DNA of 64,000 nt from Candidatus Avedoeria danica (lineage in GTDB: Bacteria; Chloroflexota; Anaerolineae; Epilineales; Epilineaceae): contig JADJCV010000004.1 of the NCBI GenBank assembly GCA_016703025.1, positions 496,001-560,000 of the forward strand, read 5' to 3'. Within the stretch, counting starts at the first letter, position 1. The number at the start of each line of letters is the position of its first letter. The position numbers and the translations under genes were made by a program. This document shows, piece after piece, positions 18,596-26,387 of this stretch. The notes under the pieces were generated by a model. It had not been told where the DNA came from. It saw only the letters and a program-made list of their open reading frames with translations, and made no database searches.

Positions 18596-19797
18596 GCGTC
18601 CCGCTCGGCGTGCCAGGGCACGTGAACGGATCCCGCCTGATCCTCGGCATCGAGACGTCGTGCGATGAGACCGCCGCCGCCGTCGTCGAGGCGGGCCGCG
18701 TCGTCTGGTCGAACGTCGTCGCCAGCCAGGCGATGCTGCACGCCCCGTACGGCGGCGTCTTCCCCGAGGTCGCAAGCCGCCAGCACGTCCGCGACATCGC
18801 ACCCGTGATCGAGGCGGCGCTGCTGGACGCGGGGATCACGTTGGCCGATGTCGAGGCGATCGCCGTCACGACCGGTCCCGGCCTCGCCGGCGCGCTGCTC
18901 GTCGGCGCCAACGCCGCCAAGGGCCTCGCGATCGCGACCGGCAAGCCGCTCATCGCCGTGAACCACCTGGCCGGCCATCTGGCCTCCAACTGGCTGCACG
19001 CGGACGGCGTCCTGCATGAGCGCCCGGCGGGCCGCGGCGTCGGCGGCCCGGACGTGGACGAAGCGGGTGCGGATGGGGCTGCCTTCGACGGCGACGCCAA
19101 GCCGCGGCGCGACCTCGATCCGGCGACGCTGCCGACCCCGCCGCTCCCCCACCTCGCCCTCATCGTCTCCGGCGGCCACACCCACCTCTTCTGGGTCCGC
19201 GCGCTCGGCGACATGACGCTCATCGCGGCCACGCGCGACGACGCGGCCGGCGAGGCGTTCGACAAGGCCTCCCGCATCCTCGGCCTCGGCTATCCCGGCG
19301 GCCCGGCCGTCCAGCGCGCCGCCGAAGACGGGGATCCGTCGCGCTTCCCGCTGCCCGTCGCCCGCACGGACGACGGCGACTGGAGCTTCAGCGGCTTGAA
19401 GACGGCCTTGGCGCGCCGGGTAGCACAGCTGTCGGTAGCACAGCTGTCGGCGGCACCACCGTCCACGAATGCCGATGATCCGCCCCGTCCCCTCCCGGTC
19501 GCCGATCTGGCCGCGTCCTTCCAGGCCGCCGTCGTGCGCGCCATCACGGAGCGGCTGCAGCGGGCCGTCGCCGAGCACCCCGCGCGTGCCATCGCCGTAT
19601 CGGGCGGCGTCAGCGCCAACACCGCCCTGCGCACCGCGCTCGCCACCGCGTTCGACATCCCGATCCTGTTTCCGCCGCTGGCCCTCTGCACGGACAACGC
19701 GGCGATGATCGCGGCGGCGGGGTGGTTTGCGTGGGAGCGCGGCGCGGGCGGGGATGGGCTGGGTTTCGACGTGCGGGCGGACTGGGGCTTGGGCTGA
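18592..19797 (+). CDS. tsaD: tRNA N6-threonylcarbamoyladenosine transferase TsaD
   Basis: 401 aa. Transfers the threonylcarbamoyl group to A37 of ANN-decoding tRNAs. The ASKHA fold is recognised by GIETSCDETAAAVV, the metal-binding HLAGHL, VSGGHTHL, GEAFDKASRILGL and SGGVSANTALR. At 401 aa it is longer than the usual 330-350. The extra length is an insert of about 45 aa (roughly residues 140-185, Gly/Asp/Ala-rich) just before PHLALIVSGGHTH, plus a short insert containing VAQLSVAQLS encoded by a 15-bp tandem duplication at about 19420-19450. GTG 18592 is chosen for its 4-nt overlap with the PHP gene; GTG 18610 and 18622 are alternatives. Confidence 0.93.
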   Translation: MSVPLGVPGHVNGSRLILGIETSCDETAAAVVEAGRVVWSNVVASQAMLHAPYGGVFPEVASRQHVRDIAPVIEAALLDAGITLADVEAIAVTTGPGLAGALLVGANAAKGLAIATGKPLIAVNHLAGHLASNWLHADGVLHERPAGRGVGGPDVDEAGADGAAFDGDAKPRRDLDPATLPTPPLPHLALIVSGGHTHLFWVRALGDMTLIAATRDDAAGEAFDKASRILGLGYPGGPAVQRAAEDGDPSRFPLPVARTDDGDWSFSGLKTALARRVAQLSVAQLSAAPPSTNADDPPRPLPVADLAASFQAAVVRAITERLQRAVAEHPARAIAVSGGVSANTALRTALATAFDIPILFPPLALCTDNAAMIAAAGWFAWERGAGGDGLGFDVRADWGLG

Positions 19798-19859
19798 GCG
19801 CCGCGGCGGGCGACGGATCGACACCGTCCCGTTGCGCGCGCCGACCTTCGATGTGGCCG

Positions 19860-22814
19860 CTACCGTCCCCGGCTCCACGCCAGATACGGCGAACAGAACG
19901 GCCGATTGAACCGCCACCCCGAGCCCGGATCGTCCTCGCGGAACCCGCCGATCCCGTCCACCGGCTCGACGATCAGCCGCCACATCCGGTCGCGTCGGAC
20001 GTGCCATCGGCCGTCGGGCGAGTAATCGGGCAGGAGCGTCGCGAGCGTCCGGCTTTTGGAGCGCGGCACGCTTGTGACGTTGCCGGAGTCGGCGTCGAGG
20101 ATGAAGGCGATCGTCGCGTCGCCGTCCACCTGCCACGCCCCGCGCCTGCCCACGTCCTGCCCGGCCAACGGCCACGTCTCGCCGACGATGGGCGACATGC
20201 GCGACGAGTCGTTGTCGGCGCCGACGTACAGGGCCAAGCGGTGCGTGTCGGGCACCCAGCCCGCCTGCCACGCCGCACCGAACTGCCCGTCGACGGTCTG
20301 CGGCGCGTTCATCGCGACGTGCAGCTCGTCGGATTCCGGCTGCCAGGCGAGCGCAACTACGCAGTCGGACGCGTCGCCGCAGCGCGCCGCCGTCCGGAAC
20401 GACGCGGCCAGCCACAGCCCGTCGTCCGACCATTCGACGCCCATGACCTCGTTCACATTGGTGAATCCCAGGACGGGATCGCGCGGTTCCATCGCCTCGG
20501 CGAGCCGGTCCATCGGCATCGTCGCCACCTCGCCCAGCGAGTCGGCGTCGAGCACGGAGACGATGTACTTGGCGACGCCGTCGTACGGGTCGAGGTTCTC
20601 GGGGCCGTCGTCTGGCGCGGGAACGTCGTCGACCTCGTTCTCTCGCGACACTTCGCCTGATGCTTCGTCGCCGTTGGTCGCTCTCGCGGCCTCGGATCGG
20701 GATATGATCCGCGCGATCCGCGTGCCGTCGGGCGACCACGCCATCGCCGCGCCGCGGACGACGTGCGCTTCGACCCCGTCCAGCGATCGCAGGATGAACC
20801 CCCGGCTGGCGCTGTCCCGAAAGGCGACGCGCGCTCCGTCGGGCGCCCACATTGGCCGGTGCCCGCGGATCGTCGAAGCCGTAGACTCGAGGTGCGAGAC
20901 GTAGGCATCGGTCACGGGCCGATGAACCACGACCGTTCGCATGACCGGTCGCGCCGCGACGTCGACCGCCCACACGCCGCCAACCTCCACCATCTCGAGC
21001 GCATCGTCGATGCCCTCGCTGAACCCGGCCCATGCGATCGAGCGACCGTCGGGCGACCAGTCCAGCCACGTCACGTACAGCGAGCGGTTTCCGTCATTGG
21101 GCTGAATGGTCGTCGGCCGTTCGATTCGGTGCCACACGCCGTCGTCGGCGCGGCGACGCAGGACGGACAGGAACGCGCTTGCCTTACTTACCATGACGTC
21201 GAAATCGAGACATGCGACCGCGAGGGCCTGACCGTCCGGGCTCCATGCCGATGCCGAATGGCGCATCCCACCGCACGCCGCCTCGCCCACGCTGACGACA
21301 CCGCCCTCGCGCGAGACGAGGAGACCGTCGTTCGCGTCCAACGTCCGCATGACGATCGGCTCGGCCACGAACGGCGCCTGCCGCACCGGCCAGTCGAGCG
21401 CGAACGCGAGCCCCTCGGGTCCGATCCCGTGCTCGACCGGCGGCGGGATCGAGTTGTCGTACCCGCCCCAGTCGGCGTCCGTCGTCCACGCGACCATCGC
21501 CTGCTCGAACGCCGCTTCGTCGTGCCGCAGGAGCGTCGCTGCAAAGCTGCGGGCCGCCGTCGCACGCTCACGCGGAGAAACGGCATCGGCCGTGACGCTT
21601 CGGGCGTCGAGATGCCAGAGCGTCAGGCCGAGCCGCGCGGCGGTGGGGTCGGCGATCAGGGCATCGGTCGCCTTGGCATCCGCGTCCTCGATCAGCCATG
21701 CCTCGATGAGCGCCGGGCTGAACGAGCGGTTCGCCGGCTGTCGGAAAAGGTCCGGCTGGGGCGGTTCCTCCAGGTTGGCATCGCTGAACGCGTAGTCCAA
21801 CCGGTGCGCCGCCGCCCGTGCCAGGCTGAACGCCAGGAGCTGGCGCGCCGCCTCGTCGGCCGGCATCCAGCCGGCGGGTGACGAAGGCGCGGTCACGCGC
21901 TGCGCGACGTCCACCGCCGACGCGTCGGCCGTGCCGAACGCGAACCGGGCGCGCCCGCCGCAGCGACGGTGGGCAGCACAGTACCGGATGACGGCGCGGT
22001 CGGCGGCCTCGAGCGCCGGGCGGAGCACGGGGCCGTCGGCGGCGGGAAACGCGGCGTGGATTCGCTCCGCGACGAAACGCTCGAGGTCGGACGGATCGCC
22101 GATCGGGGCGTCCGCCGTGAGGGCATGAAGCCAGCGGGCGTCGTCGGACCGAACGAAGCGCTGCACCTGCACGAACCGCCCGACCCGCGCGCCGTCCGTG
22201 GCTTGGACGCGGACAGTGGCGGTGACGGCCTGCACGCTGTGCGCCGCGTCCTTGGCGGCCACGACGACGTCCTCCAACTCCGGTGGATCTTCGGTAAAGT
22301 AGAGGCCGGCATACGGACCGACGCTCTTCAGCCACCGGGCGGCAACGTCGGGCCGGCGTAGCGCCAAACGGCGGCGCTCGTCCTGCAGGCTCATGTAGAG
22401 TTCGCGGTCGCCGTCGGCCAGGGCTTCGGCTTCAAGCTGCACCACGTGCTGGACGTCGCGCTGGATCAGTCGGTGCGTCCGGTCGCCGCGATAGGCGCGC
22501 ACGAGGCCGAAGAGGACGAGGACGGCGAGCGCTGCGCCGGCCGTGCGTGTCGCCCAGCGGCGGAGGCGCTCAACCGAATCGGGATGTGCCCGGAGGTCGG
22601 CGTCGCCGCCGTCGTCGCCACCGCCGCCGCCGCTTCCATGGCTGCCGTGCTCGATGTCGGCTGCCTCGCCCGCCGGCCCCCACCGGCGGCGCGCATCATC
22701 CCCATCCTCGGCGCCGTCCGCCCAGCGCGGGATCGAACGCTCGCCCTCGATTTCCCAGGCGATGCCGTCGTCGCTCGGGCGCCGCTCTGATCGACCCGTG
22801 CGTTGCTCGCCCAT
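19860..22814 (-). CDS. Membrane-anchored WD40/TolB-like propeller protein
   Basis: 984 aa. The N-terminal 85 residues are charged and Gly/Asp-rich and predicted cytoplasmic; one membrane helix (TAGAALAVLVLFGLVRAY) follows at about 90-108; the rest should be outside. Residues 110-450 form an alpha-rich unit of unknown type. After about residue 470 there are repeated ASAWSPDGQALAVA, LDWSPDGRSIAWA, MWAPDGARVAF and MAWSPDGTRIAR motifs, the PD40/WD40 signature of a TolB-type propeller. ATG 22814 has GGAGG 8 nt upstream. It lies 51 nt downstream of rsmA on the same strand, so probably in the same transcript. Function unknown. Confidence 0.75.
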   Translation of the reverse strand: MGEQRTGRSERRPSDDGIAWEIEGERSIPRWADGAEDGDDARRRWGPAGEAADIEHGSHGSGGGGGDDGGDADLRAHPDSVERLRRWATRTAGAALAVLVLFGLVRAYRGDRTHRLIQRDVQHVVQLEAEALADGDRELYMSLQDERRRLALRRPDVAARWLKSVGPYAGLYFTEDPPELEDVVVAAKDAAHSVQAVTATVRVQATDGARVGRFVQVQRFVRSDDARWLHALTADAPIGDPSDLERFVAERIHAAFPAADGPVLRPALEAADRAVIRYCAAHRRCGGRARFAFGTADASAVDVAQRVTAPSSPAGWMPADEAARQLLAFSLARAAAHRLDYAFSDANLEEPPQPDLFRQPANRSFSPALIEAWLIEDADAKATDALIADPTAARLGLTLWHLDARSVTADAVSPRERATAARSFAATLLRHDEAAFEQAMVAWTTDADWGGYDNSIPPPVEHGIGPEGLAFALDWPVRQAPFVAEPIVMRTLDANDGLLVSREGGVVSVGEAACGGMRHSASAWSPDGQALAVACLDFDVMVSKASAFLSVLRRRADDGVWHRIERPTTIQPNDGNRSLYVTWLDWSPDGRSIAWAGFSEGIDDALEMVEVGGVWAVDVAARPVMRTVVVHRPVTDAYVSHLESTASTIRGHRPMWAPDGARVAFRDSASRGFILRSLDGVEAHVVRGAAMAWSPDGTRIARIISRSEAARATNGDEASGEVSRENEVDDVPAPDDGPENLDPYDGVAKYIVSVLDADSLGEVATMPMDRLAEAMEPRDPVLGFTNVNEVMGVEWSDDGLWLAASFRTAARCGDASDCVVALAWQPESDELHVAMNAPQTVDGQFGAAWQAGWVPDTHRLALYVGADNDSSRMSPIVGETWPLAGQDVGRRGAWQVDGDATIAFILDADSGNVTSVPRSKSRTLATLLPDYSPDGRWHVRRDRMWRLIVEPVDGIGGFREDDPGSGWRFNRPFCSPYLAWSRGR

Positions 22815-22865
22815 CGCTCGCGCCTCCGGTGCTCCGATTCCGATCGGGTCGACGGCGGACCCGCA

Positions 22866-23867
22866 CTACGTCCAGTCGGCGTTGTCTTCGAGCGCCGCAC
22901 GGACGGCGTCGGCTTCCACGGTGCGCAGCGGGCGCACGTGGCCGGCCATCGCACATGCCTGGGTGAGGGCGGCCCACTCGTGGAGCGTCAGCGTCTGCGC
23001 CCGGCGCGTTGGGTCGATTCCTGCGTCGGCGAGCGCGGCGACCGCGTCGGCGTCCGTGACATCGAGACCGGCGGCGAGGCTGTTCTTCAGCTGCTTGCGC
23101 TTCTGGCCGAAGCCGGCGCGCACGACACGGAAGAACGAGCCGATGTCGTCGACCGGCGCGGGCGGCCGTTCGTAGAGGTCGAGGCAGAGCACGGCCGACT
23201 CCACCTTGGGCGGTGGGTGGAACGCGCCCGGCGGCACGACGGCGACGCGGCGCACGGCGGCGTGGAGTTGGATCGCCACGGCCAGCACGCTGAGATTGCC
23301 CGGTGCCGCGGTGATCCGGTCGGCCACTTCCTTCTGCACCATGACGACCGCCCGAACCGGCCGCTCGCGCGCCTCGAGCAGCCGCCGCAGCACGGCCGAC
23401 GTGATGTAGTAGGGCAGGTTGGCGACGACCTTGTAGTGCGGGCGCAGCGGGCCGAAGTGCGGCTGGCCGGCCGGGAGAGCCGCGTCATCCGTCGCCCCTG
23501 CGGCGACGGATGCGGAACCGTCGGCGACGCCTCCGTCGATCGGCGCCGATGCGCCGTCCGCGCCTTCGTCGAGCAGCGCCACGGGGTCGACCTTCAGGAT
23601 GTCCGCGGCCACGATCGCGAGGTTCGTGCGCGCGCCCAAGCGGTTGCCGAGGATCGTCCGCATCGCCGCGTCGATCTCGACCGCCACGACCCGTCCGGCG
23701 CGCTCGCACAGCGCCTCGGTGAGTACCCCGAGGCCGGGGCCGACCTCGAGCACGGTGTCGTCCGGCGCCAGCTCGGCGGCGTCGACGATCTGCGCGAGGT
23801 AGCTCGTGTCGACGAGGAAGTGCTGGCCGAGGCGCTTGTTCGGGCGGAGGCCGTACGCTCGCAACAT
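22866..23867 (-). CDS. rsmA: 16S rRNA dimethyladenosine transferase RsmA (KsgA)
   Basis: 333 aa from ATG 23867. Dimethylates two adjacent adenines in helix 45 of 16S rRNA, a late step of 30S assembly. Motifs are PNKRLGQHFLVD, VLEVGPGLGVLTEAL (SAM binding), VVAVEIDAAM and VVANLPYYITSAVL (catalytic NLPY). A Ser/Gly/Ala-rich insert of about 50 aa sits just before the NLPY region. ATG 23867 has no visible Shine-Dalgarno. The same frame stays open upstream past 24014 and encodes a Lys/Gly/Ala-rich stretch with no ATG, GTG or TTG, so the true start may be a CTG at 24017 overlapping the previous stop. Confidence 0.93.
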   Translation of the reverse strand: MLRAYGLRPNKRLGQHFLVDTSYLAQIVDAAELAPDDTVLEVGPGLGVLTEALCERAGRVVAVEIDAAMRTILGNRLGARTNLAIVAADILKVDPVALLDEGADGASAPIDGGVADGSASVAAGATDDAALPAGQPHFGPLRPHYKVVANLPYYITSAVLRRLLEARERPVRAVVMVQKEVADRITAAPGNLSVLAVAIQLHAAVRRVAVVPPGAFHPPPKVESAVLCLDLYERPPAPVDDIGSFFRVVRAGFGQKRKQLKNSLAAGLDVTDADAVAALADAGIDPTRRAQTLTLHEWAALTQACAMAGHVRPLRTVEADAVRAALEDNADWT

Positions 23868-24013
23868 CGCGCTCGGCCGATCGGGGCCCGCAGCGCCGTC
23901 GGTCGCGCGCTTGCCGGCGCTCTTTCCCGCGCTCTTGCCCGCGCCCTTGACCGGACCCTTGCCCCTGCCCTTCGCGGCTGCGGCAGCGCTCTGCGCACCG
24001 CGGGCGGGGCGGC

Positions 24014-25726
24014 TCAGGGCAGCACCCAGGGCATTCGGTCGGGCGGCGGGGCCGGCTCGAGGAGGTAGACGTCCACGTAGTGGTGCCAGCCGATGTAGTT
24101 GTCATCGTCGTAGCCGAGGTCGATGTGCAGGCGCTTGATCCCGCCGCCCGTGTCGCCGGCCAGCCCGAGCCCGTAGCCCTCGACGTACAGGTTCGTCCGC
24201 AGCGGGATGACGCGCGGGTCGACCGCCACGATGCCCTTGCGCATGACCTCGCCGATCCGGGTGCGTCCGTACCACGGCGCCGAACGCGGCGTGCCGGCGC
24301 GGGAGGCGCTGTAGCTGGTGGCGTACGTGCGGAGCTTGCGCCAGTAGCGCATCGGACCGGCCTCGGTCATCACGGTGCCCCACGTGATGTGCGTGCCGTA
24401 TGCCACCCGCTCCGCGACCGGCTCGCGCACGATCGTCTCGTCCAGCACCGCCCGGTCGACGACACGCCCGCCGTGGTACGTCACTTCGAGGCGCTGGGTG
24501 GCCAGACCGGGTACGCCCGCCTGCAGCACCGCCACGTCGTCCAGCGGGCGGTTCGGATCGGGGACCGCCTCGGTCTGATACGGGATCTCGACGTCCCGCC
24601 ACTCGAGGACGTCGCGCACCCGCGTCACCTCGACGGCGAGCCCCGGCGAGACCCCGGTCTCGGCCGGCGGGTCGACGATGTCGCGGCCCGCCAAGCCCAC
24701 ACCGGCTGCCTCCAGCGCGGCGCCGATCGTCGGCGCGCCGGAGCGCAGCTCGCGCGTCAGGCCGTCCGCATCGAGGGCGATCGGAACGCCGCGGTGGATC
24801 GTGATCTCGGGCGCGTAGGCCAGCGGCGTATCGAGCGGCGGCTGCACCCGGTCGCCCGGCAGATGGCGCACGCCGGCCCGCTCGAGCGCCTGGCCGACGG
24901 TCTCGCCCGACGCCGCGAGCGGCGTGCGCACCCCGTCGTCGACCACCCAGATCGGGCGCGACCGCACGACGCGCACGACGTTGCGCCCGATGGTCGCCGG
25001 TGGGCGCTCGCTTGGACGAAGGGCCGCAAGGACCGGGGCGATCAGGCGGCGTGCGGCGGCGCGCGGGTCGTCGCCGGGGGTGCGCGCGGCGAGCGACGCC
25101 ACGGAACGGCCCGTCGATGCGCCGCGGCCGGGGTGGTGGCCCGTTTCATCGGCGTATGCGACGCGGGGGCTGAAGACGCCGCGGAACATCTCATCGATCG
25201 GGAAACGTCCCGCCGCCGCCCGGACTGCCGCGCGGCTTCCGACGGGTGCGGGGAGGCGTGCGTCCAACGACCACGGCTGTCCGTTCACGGTGACGCTGTC
25301 CGCCGGGTCGAGGACGACACCGGCGGCTTGCAGCACCGCGCGCAGCGTACGGCCTTCGGCCGTCACGTCGGTGGCGCTGCCGTCGGCGACAACGGTGACG
25401 CGTGGCGCGCGGCGGACGACCACACGACCGCCGTCCGGCACGGCGGCATCGACCTTCGGTGCCACGACGTCTTCCCTCGCCACACGGACGCCCAGCTCCG
25501 CCAACGCCAACCGCGTGGTGGCGGCCGTCGTCACGACGCGGTCCGACCGGCCGTCGACGTCGAGCGTGACGGTGCGCGCGGCTGCGCGGTGGAGATAGGG
25601 GACCAGCGCTGCGACGGCGGCGGCGCCGAGCGGGGCGAGCCACGGCCGCACCAGCGCCAGGGATCGCCGGGCCGCACCTGAAGTGCGGTCCGCGCGGCGA
25701 CCGAGCCCATTCGAGGATTTCCCCAC
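24014..25726 (-). CDS. YabE/Rpf2-like protein: DUF348 repeats, G5 and 3D domains
   Basis: 570 aa. A short basic N-terminus and one membrane segment (LAPLGAAAVAALVPYL, about 35-50) are followed by DUF348 modules (VTLDVDGRSDRVVTT..., VVRSRPIWVVDDGVRTPL..., a third near residue 320). A G5-type region (EWRDVEIPYQTEAVPDPN) comes next, then a C-terminal 3D domain with Asp motifs VAVDPRVIPLRTNLYVEG and GDTGGGIKRLHIDLGYDD. In Firmicutes and Actinobacteria such proteins cut or remodel peptidoglycan. GTG 25726 is preferred because GGAGG lies just upstream. The order yabE-like then rsmA matches Bacillus yabE-rnmV-ksgA, with rnmV absent. Confidence 0.88.
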   Translation of the reverse strand: MGKSSNGLGRRADRTSGAARRSLALVRPWLAPLGAAAVAALVPYLHRAAARTVTLDVDGRSDRVVTTAATTRLALAELGVRVAREDVVAPKVDAAVPDGGRVVVRRAPRVTVVADGSATDVTAEGRTLRAVLQAAGVVLDPADSVTVNGQPWSLDARLPAPVGSRAAVRAAAGRFPIDEMFRGVFSPRVAYADETGHHPGRGASTGRSVASLAARTPGDDPRAAARRLIAPVLAALRPSERPPATIGRNVVRVVRSRPIWVVDDGVRTPLAASGETVGQALERAGVRHLPGDRVQPPLDTPLAYAPEITIHRGVPIALDADGLTRELRSGAPTIGAALEAAGVGLAGRDIVDPPAETGVSPGLAVEVTRVRDVLEWRDVEIPYQTEAVPDPNRPLDDVAVLQAGVPGLATQRLEVTYHGGRVVDRAVLDETIVREPVAERVAYGTHITWGTVMTEAGPMRYWRKLRTYATSYSASRAGTPRSAPWYGRTRIGEVMRKGIVAVDPRVIPLRTNLYVEGYGLGLAGDTGGGIKRLHIDLGYDDDNYIGWHHYVDVYLLEPAPPPDRMPWVLP

Positions 25727-25833
25727 GCCCCCCTCCACGTACTCCGTCCCCTGGCACGCCGCGGACTCACGGGCGAACCCGCGTGATCCGCTGATGCTGC
25801 TGGGACGGCGTACCAGCAGCGCCGCTCACCGGC

Positions 25834-25954
25834 CCGGCAGGCCCGCCCAAGGCGAACCCGCGGCACCCGGAGGACATCCCTTAGCGCTGCTTCCTTCCGG
25901 ACCTGACGCGGTTCGAGCGCCTCCGCCGCGCAGGACCCTGAGCGGGCCTGCCGG
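25834..25954 (-). ncRNA. ffs: Signal recognition particle RNA, small bacterial type
   Basis: The minus strand carries the nearly invariant SRP Alu-less core GTCAGGTCCGGAAGGAAGC (about 25888-25906), the Ffh-binding tetraloop/symmetric-loop region. Flanking arms pair over long distance: CCGGCAGGCCCGC at the 5' end (25954-25942) with GCGGGCCTGCCGG at the 3' end (25846-25834). This gives a hairpin of about 120 nt, slightly longer than E. coli 4.5S RNA. The ends are set from this terminal helix. It lies upstream of the yabE-like gene on the same strand. Confidence 0.92.
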
Positions 25955-26094
25955 ATCGGCGAACGTGACGGTGGATTCTAGTACAGCGGCGTCGAAACGG
26001 GCGACGGCGAGGTGGGGGACGACGGTCAGCCAAGTGCGAAAACCATCGGATGGGGCGGCGGACTCAAGGGCGCCTTAAGCTTAATGTAACCGTA

Positions 26095-26123
26095 ATGACA
26101 GTTCGCGCCGCGCCCCGTATACT
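26095..26123 (+). promoter_or_regulatory. Strong sigma70 promoter reading right, divergent from SRP RNA
   Basis: -35 ATGACA (26095-26100), spacer of exactly 17 bp, -10 TATACT (26118-26123): one mismatch to consensus in each box. The sequence before it (about 26075-26097) is AT-rich, unlike the rest of the window. No coding gene on the plus strand follows; a folded transcript does. Confidence 0.7.
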
Positions 26124-26128
26124 CAGCG

Positions 26129-26250
26129 GCGTAGCACGAACACGCCAGCGGCTGTGTGGGGGTCTGCCACGAGAGTGGCGACGCGTTGTGTGTGGGTGCT
26201 GCGCAAGGACCAGTGTCCAGGGCGAACGCCTTGGGGCGCTGGTCCTTTGT
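26129..26250 (+). ncRNA. Candidate structured small RNA of unknown family
   Basis: Begins about 6 nt after a near-consensus -10 box and ends at a terminator-like hairpin. Seen in the sequence: an outer helix GCGTAGCAC (26129-26137) with GTGCTGCGC (26196-26204), 9 bp with one G-U; inside it AACACGC (26139-26145) can pair with GCGTTGTGT (26183-26191) with a bulge; and a perfect GCCAC-GAGA-GTGGC hairpin (26166-26179) with a GNRA loop. Then comes the two-part terminal hairpin at 26205-26247. No start codon/ribosome site pair is convincing and downstream genes are on the other strand. It does not match SRP, 6S, tmRNA, RNase P or riboswitches I know. Function unknown. Confidence 0.55.
26205..26250 (+). 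terminator. Intrinsic terminator-like hairpin of the candidate RNA
   Basis: AAGGACCAG (26205-26213) pairs with CTGGTCCTT (26239-26247), and inside it CCAGGGC (26217-26223) pairs with GCCTTGG (26228-26234) around a GAAC loop. The stem is followed by TTGTCTTG, a weak U-rich tail. Confidence 0.55.
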
Positions 26251-26296
26251 CTTGCGACGTCCTGTTGTCTTGCGAAGTCCTGTTGTCTTTCGAAAG
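26243..26296. repeat. Three tandem 17-19-nt repeats at the RNA 3' end
   Basis: Units TCCTTTGTCTTGCGACG (26243-26259), TCCTGTTGTCTTGCGAAG (26260-26277) and TCCTGTTGTCTTTCGAAAG (26278-26296). The first unit forms the 3' arm and tail of the terminator hairpin, so the array looks like an expansion of the terminator tail. The rest of the 25955-26387 gap holds only the candidate RNA, its promoter and these repeats. Confidence 0.65.
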
Positions 26297-26387
26297 CCCA
26301 CTCGTCATGCGAAGCGCTGACGATCACGCCAGCCACTGCCGGAATACGAGCCGCCGTCAAAATCCGTGGCCGCGCGGCAGGGCAGTC

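Noticed and set aside
18397..21069. 890-aa minus-strand open frame
   Set aside because: Runs antisense through tsaD and out of frame through the propeller gene; low-complexity Arg/Gly composition.
25741..25833. Possible tRNA just upstream of the YabE-like gene
   Set aside because: Some short stems are present, but there is no T-loop GTTCRA, no anticodon arm and no acceptor pairing; only the SRP RNA next to it is convincing.
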